Of a DNA stretch of 64,000 nucleotides, positions 27,141 to 36,869 are shown in pieces. The translations under genes and the position numbers were made by a program. This DNA is from Roseiarcus sp963820795. GTDB taxonomy: Bacteria; Pseudomonadota; Alphaproteobacteria; Rhizobiales; Beijerinckiaceae. Below the pieces are notes generated by a model, which was given only the letters and a program-made list of their open reading frames with translations, had not been told where the DNA came from and ran no database searches. The stretch spans positions 124,001 to 188,000 of the forward strand of contig CAWGBJ010000006.1 of assembly GCA_963820795.1 (NCBI GenBank), read 5' to 3'. Positions within the stretch are counted from its first letter, which is position 1. Each line of letters opens with the position of its first letter.

Positions 27141-29654
27141 CTAGCGAACCGGTTGTGGGAAGCGCCGCGCTGCGGGCTGGACAATCTCTGCCCGGCCCGC
27201 GACCGCGGCCGGGTCGATCGGGAAGATGCAGGTGACGGTGGTGCCTTCGCCAGCGGCTGTGTCGATCAGCACGCGGCCTTTGTGAAGTTCGACGAGCGCC
27301 TTGACGATCGAGAGGCCTAGCCCGGGCCCCCGATGGCGCGAGCCGTTGGGAAAGGTCTCGAAGCGCTCGAACACCCGGTCGATCATCTCGGGCGGGATGC
27401 CACGACCGCGATCGCTGACCTTGAAGACGACTTCCGCGCCGCGCCGCATCGCCGCCAGCGTGACCGTCTGACCGGCTTCGGAATAGTTGATGGCGTTGGA
27501 AAGGAGATTGAACAGCACCTGCCGGATGCGTCGGCCGTCGGCGCGCATCGCGCCGACGCCGTCGGTCATGACGATACGCATCTCGATCGCCGCCTCGTCC
27601 AGACGATCCTGCACGCCCGCCGCCGCCGCCTTCATCGCCTCGGCGACGTCGACGATCTCAAGGCGCAGTTCCAGCGCGCCCGCGTCGATCGAGGCCAGGT
27701 CGAGAATGTCGTCGATGATGGCGAGCAGGGCATGGGACGAATTGGTGATGAAGCCCGCATATTCGAGCTGCTTCGGGTTGAGCGGTCCAACGCCGCCGGC
27801 CGCCAGCAGCTGGGTGAAGCCGATGATGTTGGTCAGCGGCGTGCGCAGCTCGTACGACACGTGATTGACGAAGTCGTTGCGCAGCTTTTCCGCGGCGACC
27901 AGGGCTTCGTTGCGCTCGGTCAGCGCCCGTTCGATGTTGGCGCCGGCGGTGACGTCGAGGGAGGTCACCAGAGTCGCCCCGTCCGGCAGCGGCAGCGCAG
28001 CGCAATCGAGGGTGAGCTCGTCGGTCCGCGCGATCCGGACGGCGCGGCCTTCCCGGCGCTCGGAGAGGCCAACCACCATCGCTCGCAATTCGTCCCAAGG
28101 CGCGGGGTCGCGACACAGCGCCCGGCAGGTTTTCGTGATCTCGTCGATGTGCGGCCGGTTGCGCAGGGCGGCAGGATCGATCCCCCACATCTGCGCGAAG
28201 ACGGGATTGGAGAGCTTCATCCGCCCGTCGGCGCCGAACACCGCCACGCCTTCCTTAAGCGCGTCGAGCGTTTCGCCCTGCACCTGGGTCAAGGCGTTGA
28301 CCTGGGAAGCGAGCGCATAGCTCTGGGTCGCATCATCATAAAGATAGGTCACGCCGCCCTTCGGGTTCGGGCTCGTGACCACACGCAGGGCGCGTCCGTC
28401 GGGCAGATGCCAGACCGTTTCACTCGGCTCGACCGCCTGATAGGCGTTCATCTGCTGGTCTTTCCACTCGCGGAAGTTCGCCTGTTCAGGCAGCTGGCGC
28501 TTGGCCCGCAACCGGTCGAGGACTTCGCCATCCGTCGGCCGCTGGTCGAGAAAGGCCGGTTCGAGCGACCAGATCTGCCGATAGGCGGGGTTGTAGAAGG
28601 TCAGCCGCTTCGACCTGTCGAAAATGGCGACCGCGGTCGACAGACGATCGATCATGCGCGAGTAATCATCCTCGTTGCGCTCCATTTCGGCCCGCAGCGC
28701 CGCGATTGCCGAGACGTCGCAGGCGAGTCCGGCAGAGCCGGAAGCCGCCTTCACCTCGACCGCGTCGAAGATCCGGCGCTCGCCGTTGACCACCGCGCCG
28801 GCGCGGCCTTTCCACGTTCCGGAGTCCTGCAGCGACGCCGCGGCGTCGCGCCGGACACTCAGATCGAACAGTTCTCCACCATTGTCCACCGCCGTCCGGC
28901 CGTCGGGCGCGTCGACCGCACGGGCGAAGGGGGCGTTGCACCAGGCAAGCCCGCCCCCCGGCTCGCGCCGCCAGGCCGGCATGCCGGCGGCGTCCAGCGC
29001 GAGGCGCAGCGCGCATAGTTCGCCGTCCGTCTCGGCGAACTCCTTGCGCAAGCGCTCGAGCTGCAGGCGGTCGCCGGAGACGTCGCGAAGGCGCAGCACG
29101 GCGCTGCCGGAGACTGGCTGGCCGACGAGTTCGAGATACCGTCCGCCGCGGGTGGCGCCGGTCAGGAGGAAGGCCTCGCCGCGCTGCTTGAGCCGCTCCG
29201 TCGCCTCCTCGGCCGCCTCGGCGAGGCCGGGTTCGAGCCAGCCCTTGTAGTCGAGAATGCCGAGGCCCCGAGGCGCATCCGCCACGAAGGAAGCGTCCCC
29301 TTCGATGGTCGGCTCGGCGTCGGGCCGGTCCCAGGCGATCAGGATCTGCGGCTCGCTGCCGAGGATCAGCGCCGACCGCTCCAGCCGAGCCTTCGTCCGC
29401 GCCAGTTCGGCTTCGAGTTCGCCGATCCGGCGGGCGACGTTCGCTCGTCCGATCGAGCGTCGGCGGGCGAGGCCGAATGCCGCGGCCGCCAGGGCCAGCG
29501 CCGCCAGCCCGACGGCCATGGCGTCGGCCGGCCCGGAGGGGAAGGCTGACGAGAAGGAGGCGCCGATCCCGGCTAGAGCGTCTGCGCGGGCTCTGGTCGT
29601 GAGGAGCATTAACGGCGCAACTTGCGCCGCGGAAGCCGGCCTGAACAATCGCAT
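27141..29654 (-). CDS. divL: DivL-type tyrosine pseudo-histidine kinase
   Basis: Cell-cycle regulator acting on the CckA-CtrA pathway. It has an N-terminal hydrophobic leader and a membrane helix (AMAVGLAALALAAAAFGLA), then three or four PAS-like domains (for example AIFDRSKRLTFYNPAYRQIW and AVFGADGRMKLSNPVFAQMW), then the kinase core. The H-box reads VNHVSYELRTPLTNIIGFTQLL: tyrosine (codon at 27852-27854) replaces the phospho-acceptor histidine, the hallmark of DivL. The ATPase part keeps LFNLLSNAINYSE, VSDRGRGIP and GPGLGLSIVKALV. ATG 29654 was chosen because it yields the leader plus helix seen in relatives; the frame is open to 29792 via a TTG. It lies upstream of the tsaE fusion on the same strand. 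Confidence 0.92.
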   Translation of the reverse strand: MRLFRPASAAQVAPLMLLTTRARADALAGIGASFSSAFPSGPADAMAVGLAALALAAAAFGLARRRSIGRANVARRIGELEAELARTKARLERSALILGSEPQILIAWDRPDAEPTIEGDASFVADAPRGLGILDYKGWLEPGLAEAAEEATERLKQRGEAFLLTGATRGGRYLELVGQPVSGSAVLRLRDVSGDRLQLERLRKEFAETDGELCALRLALDAAGMPAWRREPGGGLAWCNAPFARAVDAPDGRTAVDNGGELFDLSVRRDAAASLQDSGTWKGRAGAVVNGERRIFDAVEVKAASGSAGLACDVSAIAALRAEMERNEDDYSRMIDRLSTAVAIFDRSKRLTFYNPAYRQIWSLEPAFLDQRPTDGEVLDRLRAKRQLPEQANFREWKDQQMNAYQAVEPSETVWHLPDGRALRVVTSPNPKGGVTYLYDDATQSYALASQVNALTQVQGETLDALKEGVAVFGADGRMKLSNPVFAQMWGIDPAALRNRPHIDEITKTCRALCRDPAPWDELRAMVVGLSERREGRAVRIARTDELTLDCAALPLPDGATLVTSLDVTAGANIERALTERNEALVAAEKLRNDFVNHVSYELRTPLTNIIGFTQLLAAGGVGPLNPKQLEYAGFITNSSHALLAIIDDILDLASIDAGALELRLEIVDVAEAMKAAAAGVQDRLDEAAIEMRIVMTDGVGAMRADGRRIRQVLFNLLSNAINYSEAGQTVTLAAMRRGAEVVFKVSDRGRGIPPEMIDRVFERFETFPNGSRHRGPGLGLSIVKALVELHKGRVLIDTAAGEGTTVTCIFPIDPAAVAGRAEIVQPAARRFPQPVR

Positions 29655-29891
29655 CCGTCGGCCGACCGCAGCGAATCCTCCCGCGCTGTAGTCCCGCACC
29701 AACAGCCTCCTTAAGAGCCCGCGGCGCCGACGCGGCCGTCCAGGCGTCCCGCCAAATGCGCCTTCCGCCAGGAGGCGCGAATCAGCCGCCAACAGGCTAC
29801 GAGAAGTCTAGCGAAAAGTCGCTAACCATGGCGCCCTGTAGGCGCGGTCGCCCACCGCGCCCCGCGCTCAGCGAGCCCGGCAGCAGCCGGC

Positions 29892-30926
29892 CTAGTGGAC
29901 AAGGCCGAGGATGTCCTTGACAGCGTCCATGTTCGGCCGCGCCAACTTGCGCGCCCTCTCGGCCCCGTCCGCCAGCACCGAATCGACGAAGGCGTCGTCG
30001 GCCGAGAGCCGCAGCATTTCCGCTCGGATCGGCGCGAGCTTTTCGATCATGAGGTCAGCGAGGGCGGTCTTGAAGGCGGAAAACTGGCCGCCGGCGAAGC
30101 GCTTCAGGACGTCCGCCTTGGTCTCGTCGGCGAGGGCGGCGAAAATGCCGACGAGGTTGTCCGCCTCGGGGCGGCCCGTGAGGCCCTCGACCTCGCTCGG
30201 CAACGGCTCCGGATCGGTTTTCGCCCGTCGGATCTTGAGGGCGATGGCGTCGGCGTCGTCGGTCAGTGCGATATGGGCGAATTCGGACGGATCGGACTTC
30301 GACATTTTCTTCGTGCCGTCGCGCAGGCTCATCACCCGCGTCGCCGGGCCCTGGATCAGCGGCTCGGGCAGCGGGAAGAAGGCGTCGCCATAGCCGTGGG
30401 CGGCGATAGATTCGGCGAAGTCGTTGTTGAACTTCTGCGCGATGTCGCGGGTGAGTTCGAGATGCTGCTTCTGGTCGTCGCCGACCGGCACATGGGTCGC
30501 CCGGTACACGAGAATGTCGGCCGCCATCAGCACAGGATAGTTGTAGAGGCCGATCGACGCGTTCTCGCGGTCCTTGCCGGCCTTCTCCTTGAACTGGGTC
30601 ATGCGGTTGAGCCAGCCGAGGCGTGCGACGCAATCGAAGATCCACGTGAGCTCGGCGTGTTCCGCGACCCGGCTCTGGTTGAAGACGATATTGGCCTTCG
30701 GATCGATGCCGCACGCGAGGAACGCGGCGGTGACCTCGCGCGTCGTCCGGGCGAGTTGCTTCGGCTCGTGCGGCAGCGTCATGGCATGCAGGTCGACCAC
30801 GCAATAGAGGCACGGGTGCGTCGCCTGCATCGCCACGAAGCGTTTGAGCGCGCCGAGGTAATTGCCCAAATGAAGATTGCCGGTCGGCTGAACGCCTGAG
30901 AACACGCGTTCCGGAAAAGTCGCCAT
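29892..30926 (-). CDS. trpS: Tryptophanyl-tRNA synthetase
   Basis: Class Ic aminoacyl-tRNA synthetase, 344 residues, charging tRNA-Trp. The HIGH-like motif is HLGNYLGAL (residues 18-26), preceded by FSGVQPTG. The tRNA/ATP loop KMSKS is present within DGTKKMSKSDPSE. Other family blocks include VPVGDDQKQHLELTRDIA and NYPVLMAADIL. Length is normal. The gene stands alone between divL and the ACT-domain gene, 99 bp and 144 bp from its neighbours. Confidence 0.97.
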   Translation of the reverse strand: MATFPERVFSGVQPTGNLHLGNYLGALKRFVAMQATHPCLYCVVDLHAMTLPHEPKQLARTTREVTAAFLACGIDPKANIVFNQSRVAEHAELTWIFDCVARLGWLNRMTQFKEKAGKDRENASIGLYNYPVLMAADILVYRATHVPVGDDQKQHLELTRDIAQKFNNDFAESIAAHGYGDAFFPLPEPLIQGPATRVMSLRDGTKKMSKSDPSEFAHIALTDDADAIALKIRRAKTDPEPLPSEVEGLTGRPEADNLVGIFAALADETKADVLKRFAGGQFSAFKTALADLMIEKLAPIRAEMLRLSADDAFVDSVLADGAERARKLARPNMDAVKDILGLVH

Positions 30927-31070
30927 GGTTGTCCGGTGGAAACTTGAGGAGGCGCCTTATCGCAACGCCGGGTCGGCCGCGCAAGGGCCGGCCTCGCAGC
31001 TTCAACACGCCCGACCACCGCACTCGGGGCGCTTCCGCCGACGATCCCGAGGCGATCGCATGGCCCCCCG

Positions 31071-31598
31071 TCAGGCCGCCTCGTCCTCGCCGACTGCGAG
31101 ATCGACCATGATCTCGGCTGCGAGCTGCTCGAGCGCCTTACGCAATTCGCCAAGCGCAAGACCGCCAGGGATCCTGAGACGCGCGGTCGCGCGGAACATC
31201 TCGAGGCCGGAGAACGGCGCGCTTTCGAGGCCGCTGGAGAACTCCTCGATATTGACGCCGAGATTGCCGAGCGCCTGCGTTACGTCGCGAACGATGCCGG
31301 GCCGCTCGTTGCCCAGGATGTCGAGCCTGATCAGGCGATCGCGCCTTTCGGCTTCTTGCCGGGCTCCGCGCTCGATCGTCACTCGCAAGCCGGCGGACTC
31401 GAGCCGCCGCAAGGACGATTCGAGCTCGAGCAGTCCGGCGTCGGGAACGTTCACCAGCAGAATGCCCGCGAACTTGCCGGCCAGCTCGGCCGACCGGCTC
31501 TCCAGCCAGGTTGCGCCGCAGGCGGCGACGGTCTCGGAGATGGCGCCGACGAGCCCGGGCCGGTCATCGCCGACAAAGGTCAGAACGAGCGGGACCAT
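31071..31598 (-). CDS. ACT-domain protein, GcvR-like
   Basis: 175 residues built of two ACT domains: residues about 3-75 (LTFVGDDRPGLVGAISETV) and 90-165 (LDILGNERPGIVRDVTQAL). This is the layout of GcvR, the regulator of glycine cleavage, and of related amino-acid sensors. No DNA-binding or catalytic domain. ATG 31598 was chosen over an upstream in-frame start (31637) because it gives MVPLVLTFVGDDRPG directly at the domain edge. The ligand is unknown and no gcv gene is nearby. Confidence 0.82.
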   Translation of the reverse strand: MVPLVLTFVGDDRPGLVGAISETVAACGATWLESRSAELAGKFAGILLVNVPDAGLLELESSLRRLESAGLRVTIERGARQEAERRDRLIRLDILGNERPGIVRDVTQALGNLGVNIEEFSSGLESAPFSGLEMFRATARLRIPGGLALGELRKALEQLAAEIMVDLAVGEDEAA

Positions 31599-32278
31599 GG
31601 AAGCCTCCTCGAGAAGCGGGTGAATGCGTCCAACCATGCCATCGCAGGCTCGAAGCGGTGGATTTCAGCCTGCTGACATGACGTGACAAACCGGTCAAAT
31701 CGGGGCATTGCCGAGGTTGCAGCTCTCAGGGCCCCAACGAAGGGTCCAACGAAGGCGCGGTCAACGGAAAATTCACCCCGAAGGGCGCGAAGGGCACGGG
31801 GAATTGCTCTGGCTATCCGTTAGCTCGCCCAGCCTGTTTCTCCCTGCCAACAGGGCGGAATCGCCCCGCCGTGCCTCGCGTGATTGCACAAATCCGCGGT
31901 ATTTCATTTCGTTGAGCGGATTTGCTCTTACGGAAGGGGAAGACGGAGCAGGGAGACTATCCTCTTTGTTAAGCCGATAAACAGGAGAGAGCAGCCCGCA
32001 AAGCGGAAAATCGACTTTAGGGTCCGGCGCGAGCGCCTGATCGTCAAGAATAGCCATACGAAGCCGCCGGCAGCCGGCTCCGCTGCACGGTTAAGTGAGG
32101 ATAACGCTATATCTATTTGATTTTGTGGACGTAGCTATGGCGCCGAGAGGCGCCTGGCCCCGGCGGTCTCCGCCTGCAAGAGTTGCGACACGCGACTGTC
32201 ATCTGTACGGTCTACGGGCAGAGTTGGGCGCTGCTTCCCGGCCTCGGCCAAAGGGCAAGCAGGACGAGGAGCAACGAG
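31599..32278. other. Long gene-poor stretch
   Basis: 680 bp without a believable gene. It contains a short near-repeat gggtccaacgaag at 31741-31757, a period-9-like gaagggc repeat near 31784-31800, and a 6-4-6 inverted repeat ggcgcc-gaga-ggcgcc at about 32140-32155. The base composition fluctuates more than in the flanking genes, as if it were remnant DNA. The distal end must contain the promoter of the ABC transporter operon. I see no riboswitch consensus. Confidence 0.4.
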
Positions 32279-33377
32279 ATGAAGCAGGCGTTCATCGGTT
32301 TAGGCGCGGTGTTTTGTCTACTCTACATTGACTCGCCGGCCGTTGCGGCTGCCGACGACCTGGTCGCGGCGGCTAAAAAGGAAGGCGCGCTCACCGTCAT
32401 CGCCTTACCGCGCGACTGGTGCGGCTATGGCGCGCTGATCGACAGCTTCAAGGCGAAATACGGCATCGCGGTCAATGAACTGAACCCGGACGGCGGATCG
32501 GGCGACGAAGTCGAGGCGATCAAGGCCAACAAAGACAATAAGGGCCCGCAAGCGCCCGACGTGATCGACGTCGGCCTGTCGTTCGGGCCGGACGCCAAGG
32601 CCGCAAGGGCTGCTGCAGCCTTACAAAGTCTCGACCTGGGACACGATTCCGGACGCCGCCAAGGACGCCGACGGCTACTGGACCGGCGACTATTATGGGG
32701 TGCTGTCGTTTGCGGTGAACGCTGACATCGTGAAGACCCCGCCGGCCGACTGGCCTGATCTGTTGAAGCCCGAGTTCAAGGCCTCGGTCGCGCTCGCCGG
32801 CGATCCGCGAAGCTCGAACCAGGCGACGATGGGCGTCTATGCCGCCGGCCTCTCGGGCGGTGCGACCGACGCCGCCAAGGCGGGCGAGGCCGGGCTCAAT
32901 TTCTTCGCTGAGCTCAACAAGAAGGGCAACTTCGTCCCCGCGATCGGCAAGGCCGCCTCGATCGCGCAGGGCGAGACTCCGGTCCTCATCTTCTGGGATT
33001 ACAACGCGCTCGCCGCGCGCGACAATCTGAAAGGCAATCCGAAAGTCGACGTCATCGTGCCGAAGACCGGCGTCGTCGCGGGCGTCTACGTCCAGGCGAT
33101 CAGCGCCTATGCGCCACATCCGAACGCCGCCAAGCTCTGGCTCGAGCACCTCTATTCGGACGAAGGCCAGATCGGCTGGCTCAAGGGCTACTGCCACCCG
33201 ATCCGTTTCAACAACCTGATCGAGACCAAAAAGGCGCCGGCCGACGTGCTCGCCGCGCTGCCGCCGGCCGAGAGCTACGCGAGGGCGAAGTTTCCGACGC
33301 TCGACGAGCAGAAGGCCGCCAAGGAGGTCATCGCCAAGCAATGGGACGCGGTCGTCGGCGCGACGGTTGCGAAGTAG
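32279..33377 (+). pseudogene. ABC transporter substrate-binding protein, single frameshift
   Basis: Periplasmic binding protein of the iron/spermidine/putrescine/phosphonate type. From ATG 32279 there is a signal peptide (AFIGLGAVFCLLYIDSPAVAAAD), then ALTVIALPRDWCGYGALIDS, a GGSGDEVEAIKAN segment and PDVIDVGLSFGPDAKAA. At about 32606 one base puts the reading out of frame. The other frame resumes at once with GLLQPYKVSTWDTIPDAA and DADGYWTGDYYGVLSF and runs to a normal end at 33377. The two halves give one protein of about 365 residues. First gene of a four-gene import operon. The substrate cannot be read from the sequence. Confidence 0.84.
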
Positions 33378-33458
33378 GGCGGCGGCTCCGCGCTCGCTCA
33401 ACAATTGGGCGCGGACCCATCTTGCAGATGAGGCTCGAAGCCGCCAGACATCTGTCCC

Positions 33459-34340
33459 ATGAGCGCTGCGCCAACGCCTTCCCGCCCGATCCCGGCGCCC
33501 GATTTTGCGGCCTGGCTGGGGGTCGCGCCGTTCTTTGTCTTCGCGGCGATGTTCCTTGTCGTTCCGACTGCGTCGCTCCTCGTCGGCGCCTTCCAGGACC
33601 ATAACGGCGCCTTCACGCTGGCCAACATCGTCCGGCTCGGCCAACCGTCGATCCGCCTGTCCTATGTTCTGAGCCTCCAGGTCAGCGCCGCCTCGGCGGC
33701 CCTCGGCGCGCTCCTCGGCCTTGCCCTCGCGCTCGCCGCGCTGCGTGGCGGCCTGCCCTCGGCTGGCTGCGTCCGACCTTGATGACCTTCAGCGGCGTCG
33801 CCTCCAATTTCGCCGGCGTCCCGCTCGCCTTCGCCTTCATGGCGACGCTCGGGCGGCTCGGCCTCGTGACGGTGCTGTTGAAGAACGTCGGCGTCGATCT
33901 CTACGCCCACGGCTTCAACATCCTCACCTTCTGGGGCCTCACCATCACCTATCTCTATTTCCAGGTCCCGTTGATGGTGCTCGTGGTCACGCCGGCGATC
34001 GACGGATTGACGCCGCGAATGGGCGGAGGCTGCCGAGATTCTCGGCGCGAGCGCCTGGCAATATTGGCGGATGATCGCGCTGCCGATCCTCTGGCCGAGC
34101 ATCGCGGGGGCGGCCCTGCTGCTGTTCGCCAACGCGTTTGGCGCGATCGCCACCGCCTATGCGCTGACCGGCTCCTCGTTCAACATTGTGCCGATCCTGC
34201 TTTTTGCCCAGATCCGCGGCGACGTGCTGCACGATCCCAATCTCGGCTATGCGCTGGCGCTCGGTATGCTGGCGATCACCGGCGCCTCGAACCTCGCCTA
34301 TGTGGCCTTACGCGCCCGCTCGGACCGATGGCTGCGATGA
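33459..34340 (+). pseudogene. ABC transporter inner-membrane permease 1, two frameshifts
   Basis: MetI-fold permease subunit of the same importer. The frame starts at ATG 33459 with a first membrane helix (LGVAPFFVFAAMFLVVP). It shifts near 33760, where the second frame carries WLRPTLMTFSGVASNFAG, and shifts again near 34017 into the frame with WAEAAEILGASAWQYWRMIALPILWPSI, the EAA motif that contacts the ATPase. The gene ends at 34340 and overlaps permease 2 by 13 bp. The three pieces together make a normal permease of about 290 residues. Each shift is a single base, so the protein as read is truncated at about 107 residues. Confidence 0.8.
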
Positions 34341-35123
34341 CGCGCGGCCATCCGGGAGCATGGACGGCGGTCGCGCTCGGCGGGCTATATTTTCTCGCCC
34401 CGCTCATCGCCACCTTCGAATTCTCGCTGCGCATGCGGCGCGGCGAGTACAGCTTCGACGCCTATCGCGTCGTGTTCGCGAGCGACAATTTTCAGGCCTC
34501 GTTCCTCTATTCGACCATCGTCGCGCTGGTCACCATCGTCGTCGCGGCGCTGATCGTCGTGCCGGCCGCCTACTTCGTGCAGCTGAGGCTGCCGCGCCTG
34601 CGCGGAATCGTCGAGTTCGTCACGCTCCTGCCGCTCGTCATTCCGGCGATCGTGTTGGTGTTCGGCTATATCCGGCTCTACGGCAGCTCGTCGGCGCTGC
34701 CTCTGACCGCGAGCTCGCTCGGCGCTGACGCGCTTCTGACCTTCGGCTACGTCGGCCTCAGCCTGCCCTATATGTACCGCTCGGTCGACGCGGGCCTGCG
34801 CGCGATCGACGTCCGCACGCTGACGGAAGCCGCGGAAAGCCAGGGCGCGGGCGCCCTCAGGGTCCTCTTTCAGGTGATCCTGCCCAACATCCGCTCCGCG
34901 ATCCTGTCTGGGCGCGTTTCTCACCTTCGCCATCGTGATCGGCGAGTTCACTTTCGCGAGCCTGCTCGACCGGCCGGCGTTCGGGCCCTATCTGCAGCTG
35001 ATCGGCGCCTCGCGCGCCTATGAGCCCGCCGCGCTCGCGGTCATGGCCTTTGCGCTGACCTGGGCCTGTCTCGGGCTCATCCAGCTCGTCGGCGGCGCTC
35101 CGGCCCCGAGCGCCCGACGCTAA
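34328..35123 (+). pseudogene. ABC transporter inner-membrane permease 2, single frameshift
   Basis: Second MetI-fold permease. From ATG 34328 it reads five hydrophobic segments and the EAA loop TEAAESQGAGALRVLFQVIL. Just after that loop, near 34908 (ctgtctgggcgc), the frame slips by one base; the other frame continues GAFLTFAIVIGEFTFASLLD and ends at 35123. Only the last one or two membrane helices are affected. It sits 2 bp before the ATPase start. The joined length, about 265 residues, is normal. Confidence 0.82.
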
Positions 35124-35125
35124 GG

Positions 35126-36187
35126 ATGTTCCTCGCGCTGACCGACATCAGGAAGTGTTACGGCGCTGAGGCCGTGGTCAAGGATTTCAACCTCGCGGTC
35201 GAGCGCGGCGAGCTGGTGACCTTTCTCGGACCCAGCGGCTGCGGCAAAACGACGACCCTGCGGATGATCGCCGGATTCGAGACGCCGACCGAGGGGTCGA
35301 TCCGCATCGACGGCCGCGAGGTTACGCATCTGAGCGCCCGCCGTCGCGCGATCGGCATGGTGTTCCAGGCCTACGCGCTCTTTCCCAACATGACGGTCGA
35401 GCGCAACATCGCCTTCGGCCTCAAGGTCGCAGGGCGACCGGCGGCCGAGATCGGGGCGCGGGTCGACGAAATGCTGGCGCTGATCAAGCTGCCCGAACTG
35501 GCTGGCCGTTTTCCCCATCAGCTGTCGGGCGGCCAGCAGCAGCGCGTATCGCTCGCCCGCGCGCTCGCGCCGAGACCGCAGATCCTGCTTCTCGACGAAC
35601 CGCTGTCCGCGCTCGACGCGCGCATTCGGGCCGATTTGCGCGAGGACATCCGCGCGCTGCAGCGGAAGCTCGGCATCACCACCATCTTCGTCACCCACGA
35701 CCAGGAGGAGGCGCTGTCGATTTCGGACAGGATCGTCGTGATGAACGCCGGCGCGATTGAGCAGGTCGGCAGCCCCGGCGACATCTATAACCGCCCGCGC
35801 ACCCGCTTCGTCGCGTCCTTCGTCGGCACACTCAACATGCTCGAGGGCGTCGTCATCGATCCGGCCGCGGGCGCGATTCGCGTCGGACAGACGGTCTTGC
35901 GCGCGCGCGGCGCTATCGACGGAGCGAAGGCTGGCGAGACGAGGTCGCTCGCGCTTCGCCCCGAGGCGCTGCGCCTCGGGCCGCCCGCCGACGGCGCCAA
36001 CGCCCTGACAGGCGTAGTCGAGGAGGCGACCTTCCTCGGACCGATCGTTCGACTGCGCGTGCGCCTCGACCAAATTGCGCTGTTGGTCGACGCGTTCAAT
36101 CTGAACGGCGCCTCGTTCCCGAATCGAGGCGAAGCCCTCACGGTGAACTTCGGCCGGGAGGATCTGATCGTCCTCGACCGCCAGTGA
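35126..36187 (+). CDS. ABC transporter ATP-binding protein (PotA/FbpC type)
   Basis: 353 residues; energises the importer above. Walker A is LGPSGCGKTTTLRMIAG, the Q-loop lies in VFQAYALFPNMTV, the signature is QLSGGQQQRVSLARALA, Walker B is ILLLDEPLSALD, and the H-loop is FVTHDQEEALSI. Residues from about 240 on form the TOBE-like regulatory domain (SLALRPEALRLG). Unlike the three upstream genes of the operon it is intact. The ATG at 35126 is 2 bp after permease 2. The family imports polyamines, iron(III), thiamine or phosphonates; nothing here decides which. Confidence 0.92.
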   Translation: MFLALTDIRKCYGAEAVVKDFNLAVERGELVTFLGPSGCGKTTTLRMIAGFETPTEGSIRIDGREVTHLSARRRAIGMVFQAYALFPNMTVERNIAFGLKVAGRPAAEIGARVDEMLALIKLPELAGRFPHQLSGGQQQRVSLARALAPRPQILLLDEPLSALDARIRADLREDIRALQRKLGITTIFVTHDQEEALSISDRIVVMNAGAIEQVGSPGDIYNRPRTRFVASFVGTLNMLEGVVIDPAAGAIRVGQTVLRARGAIDGAKAGETRSLALRPEALRLGPPADGANALTGVVEEATFLGPIVRLRVRLDQIALLVDAFNLNGASFPNRGEALTVNFGREDLIVLDRQ

Positions 36188-36336
36188 AGTCTGGGTTCGC
36201 TGCTGCAAAGGCGACGGGAATGCACTGGGCTCACGGGCCGTCCACTCCGGGTTCCTTGAAGCCAAAACGCGCGATGCGGTTCGGCATCGACGCGCGAGAT
36301 CGCCGGTGGCCGCGCCCCGCACGTCAGCCGAACGGC

Positions 36337-36768
36337 CTACGGACAGGTGTCCCAGAAGCCGGTGCGCTGCGACGGGTCGCTATAGTACCAGCACAGTCCC
36401 GGCTGAGGCGGCGGAGGCGCCCAGGCGACGGCCGTGCCGGCGGCGATGAAGCCGATCGCCGCGCCCGCCGCGATAGCGCCGCCGGGCGCCCAGCGATAGG
36501 GCCGCCCGACCCACGCGCCGCGATAGACGCCGCCGTGATAGCCGACGTTGCGATTGACATTGACGTTGGCGTTGCGGTTCACGTTGCGGTTGACATTCAT
36601 ATTCCGGTTGACGTTCCCATTGCGGTTCACGTTCCGGTTCACGTTGTGGTTCATGTTGCGGTTGACATGAGCGCCGCCGTGCCGCGGCGCCGCCGCCCCT
36701 GGCTCGGTGAGCGCCAACAGGCCGGCCACGGCCATCGCCGTTGCGGCCAAAAGTTTCGAAGATTTCAT
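36337..36768 (-). CDS. Small secreted protein with Asn-Val/Asn-Arg repeats
   Basis: 143 residues from ATG 36768. An N-terminal signal peptide (LLAATAMAVAGLLALTEPGAAA) leads into a strongly repetitive tract of about 45 residues made of NVNRN, NMN and HNVNR units. Then come a Gly/Tyr/Trp-rich stretch (YHGGVYRGAWVGRPYRWAPGG), a hydrophobic segment rich in Ala and Gly, and a short C-terminus with two cysteines (GLCWYYSDPSQRTGFWDTCP). Similar Asn/His-rich repeat exoproteins with this GxxWGxP-like middle occur in Hyphomicrobiales as hypotheticals. Function is unknown. It is 101 bp after the arylsulfatase gene on the same strand. Confidence 0.82.
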   Translation of the reverse strand: MKSSKLLAATAMAVAGLLALTEPGAAAPRHGGAHVNRNMNHNVNRNVNRNGNVNRNMNVNRNVNRNANVNVNRNVGYHGGVYRGAWVGRPYRWAPGGAIAAGAAIGFIAAGTAVAWAPPPPQPGLCWYYSDPSQRTGFWDTCP

Positions 36769-36869
36769 CACTGATTGCCCTTCCTGGTTAGCTTTCATTC
36801 TGCTTCTTGAAAACCAGCGCCGTGGCGGCGTCTTGGTCTTGGTCCTTCCACGCGGACGACCGCTGCGCC

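Noticed and set aside
27333..29018. A 561-codon plus-strand open frame opposite divL
   Set aside because: It is the complement of a well-supported divL frame and has the His/Arg/Asp-rich composition typical of antisense frames in GC-rich DNA.
32100..32278. Possible riboswitch before the ABC transporter
   Set aside because: A 6-4-6 inverted repeat is present but no TPP, lysine, cobalamin or other conserved core that I can recognise.
36184..36774. Plus-strand frame with VDVHVHVDV repeats
   Set aside because: It is the antisense of the Asn-rich repeat of the secreted protein, which has a signal peptide and a sensible C-terminus.
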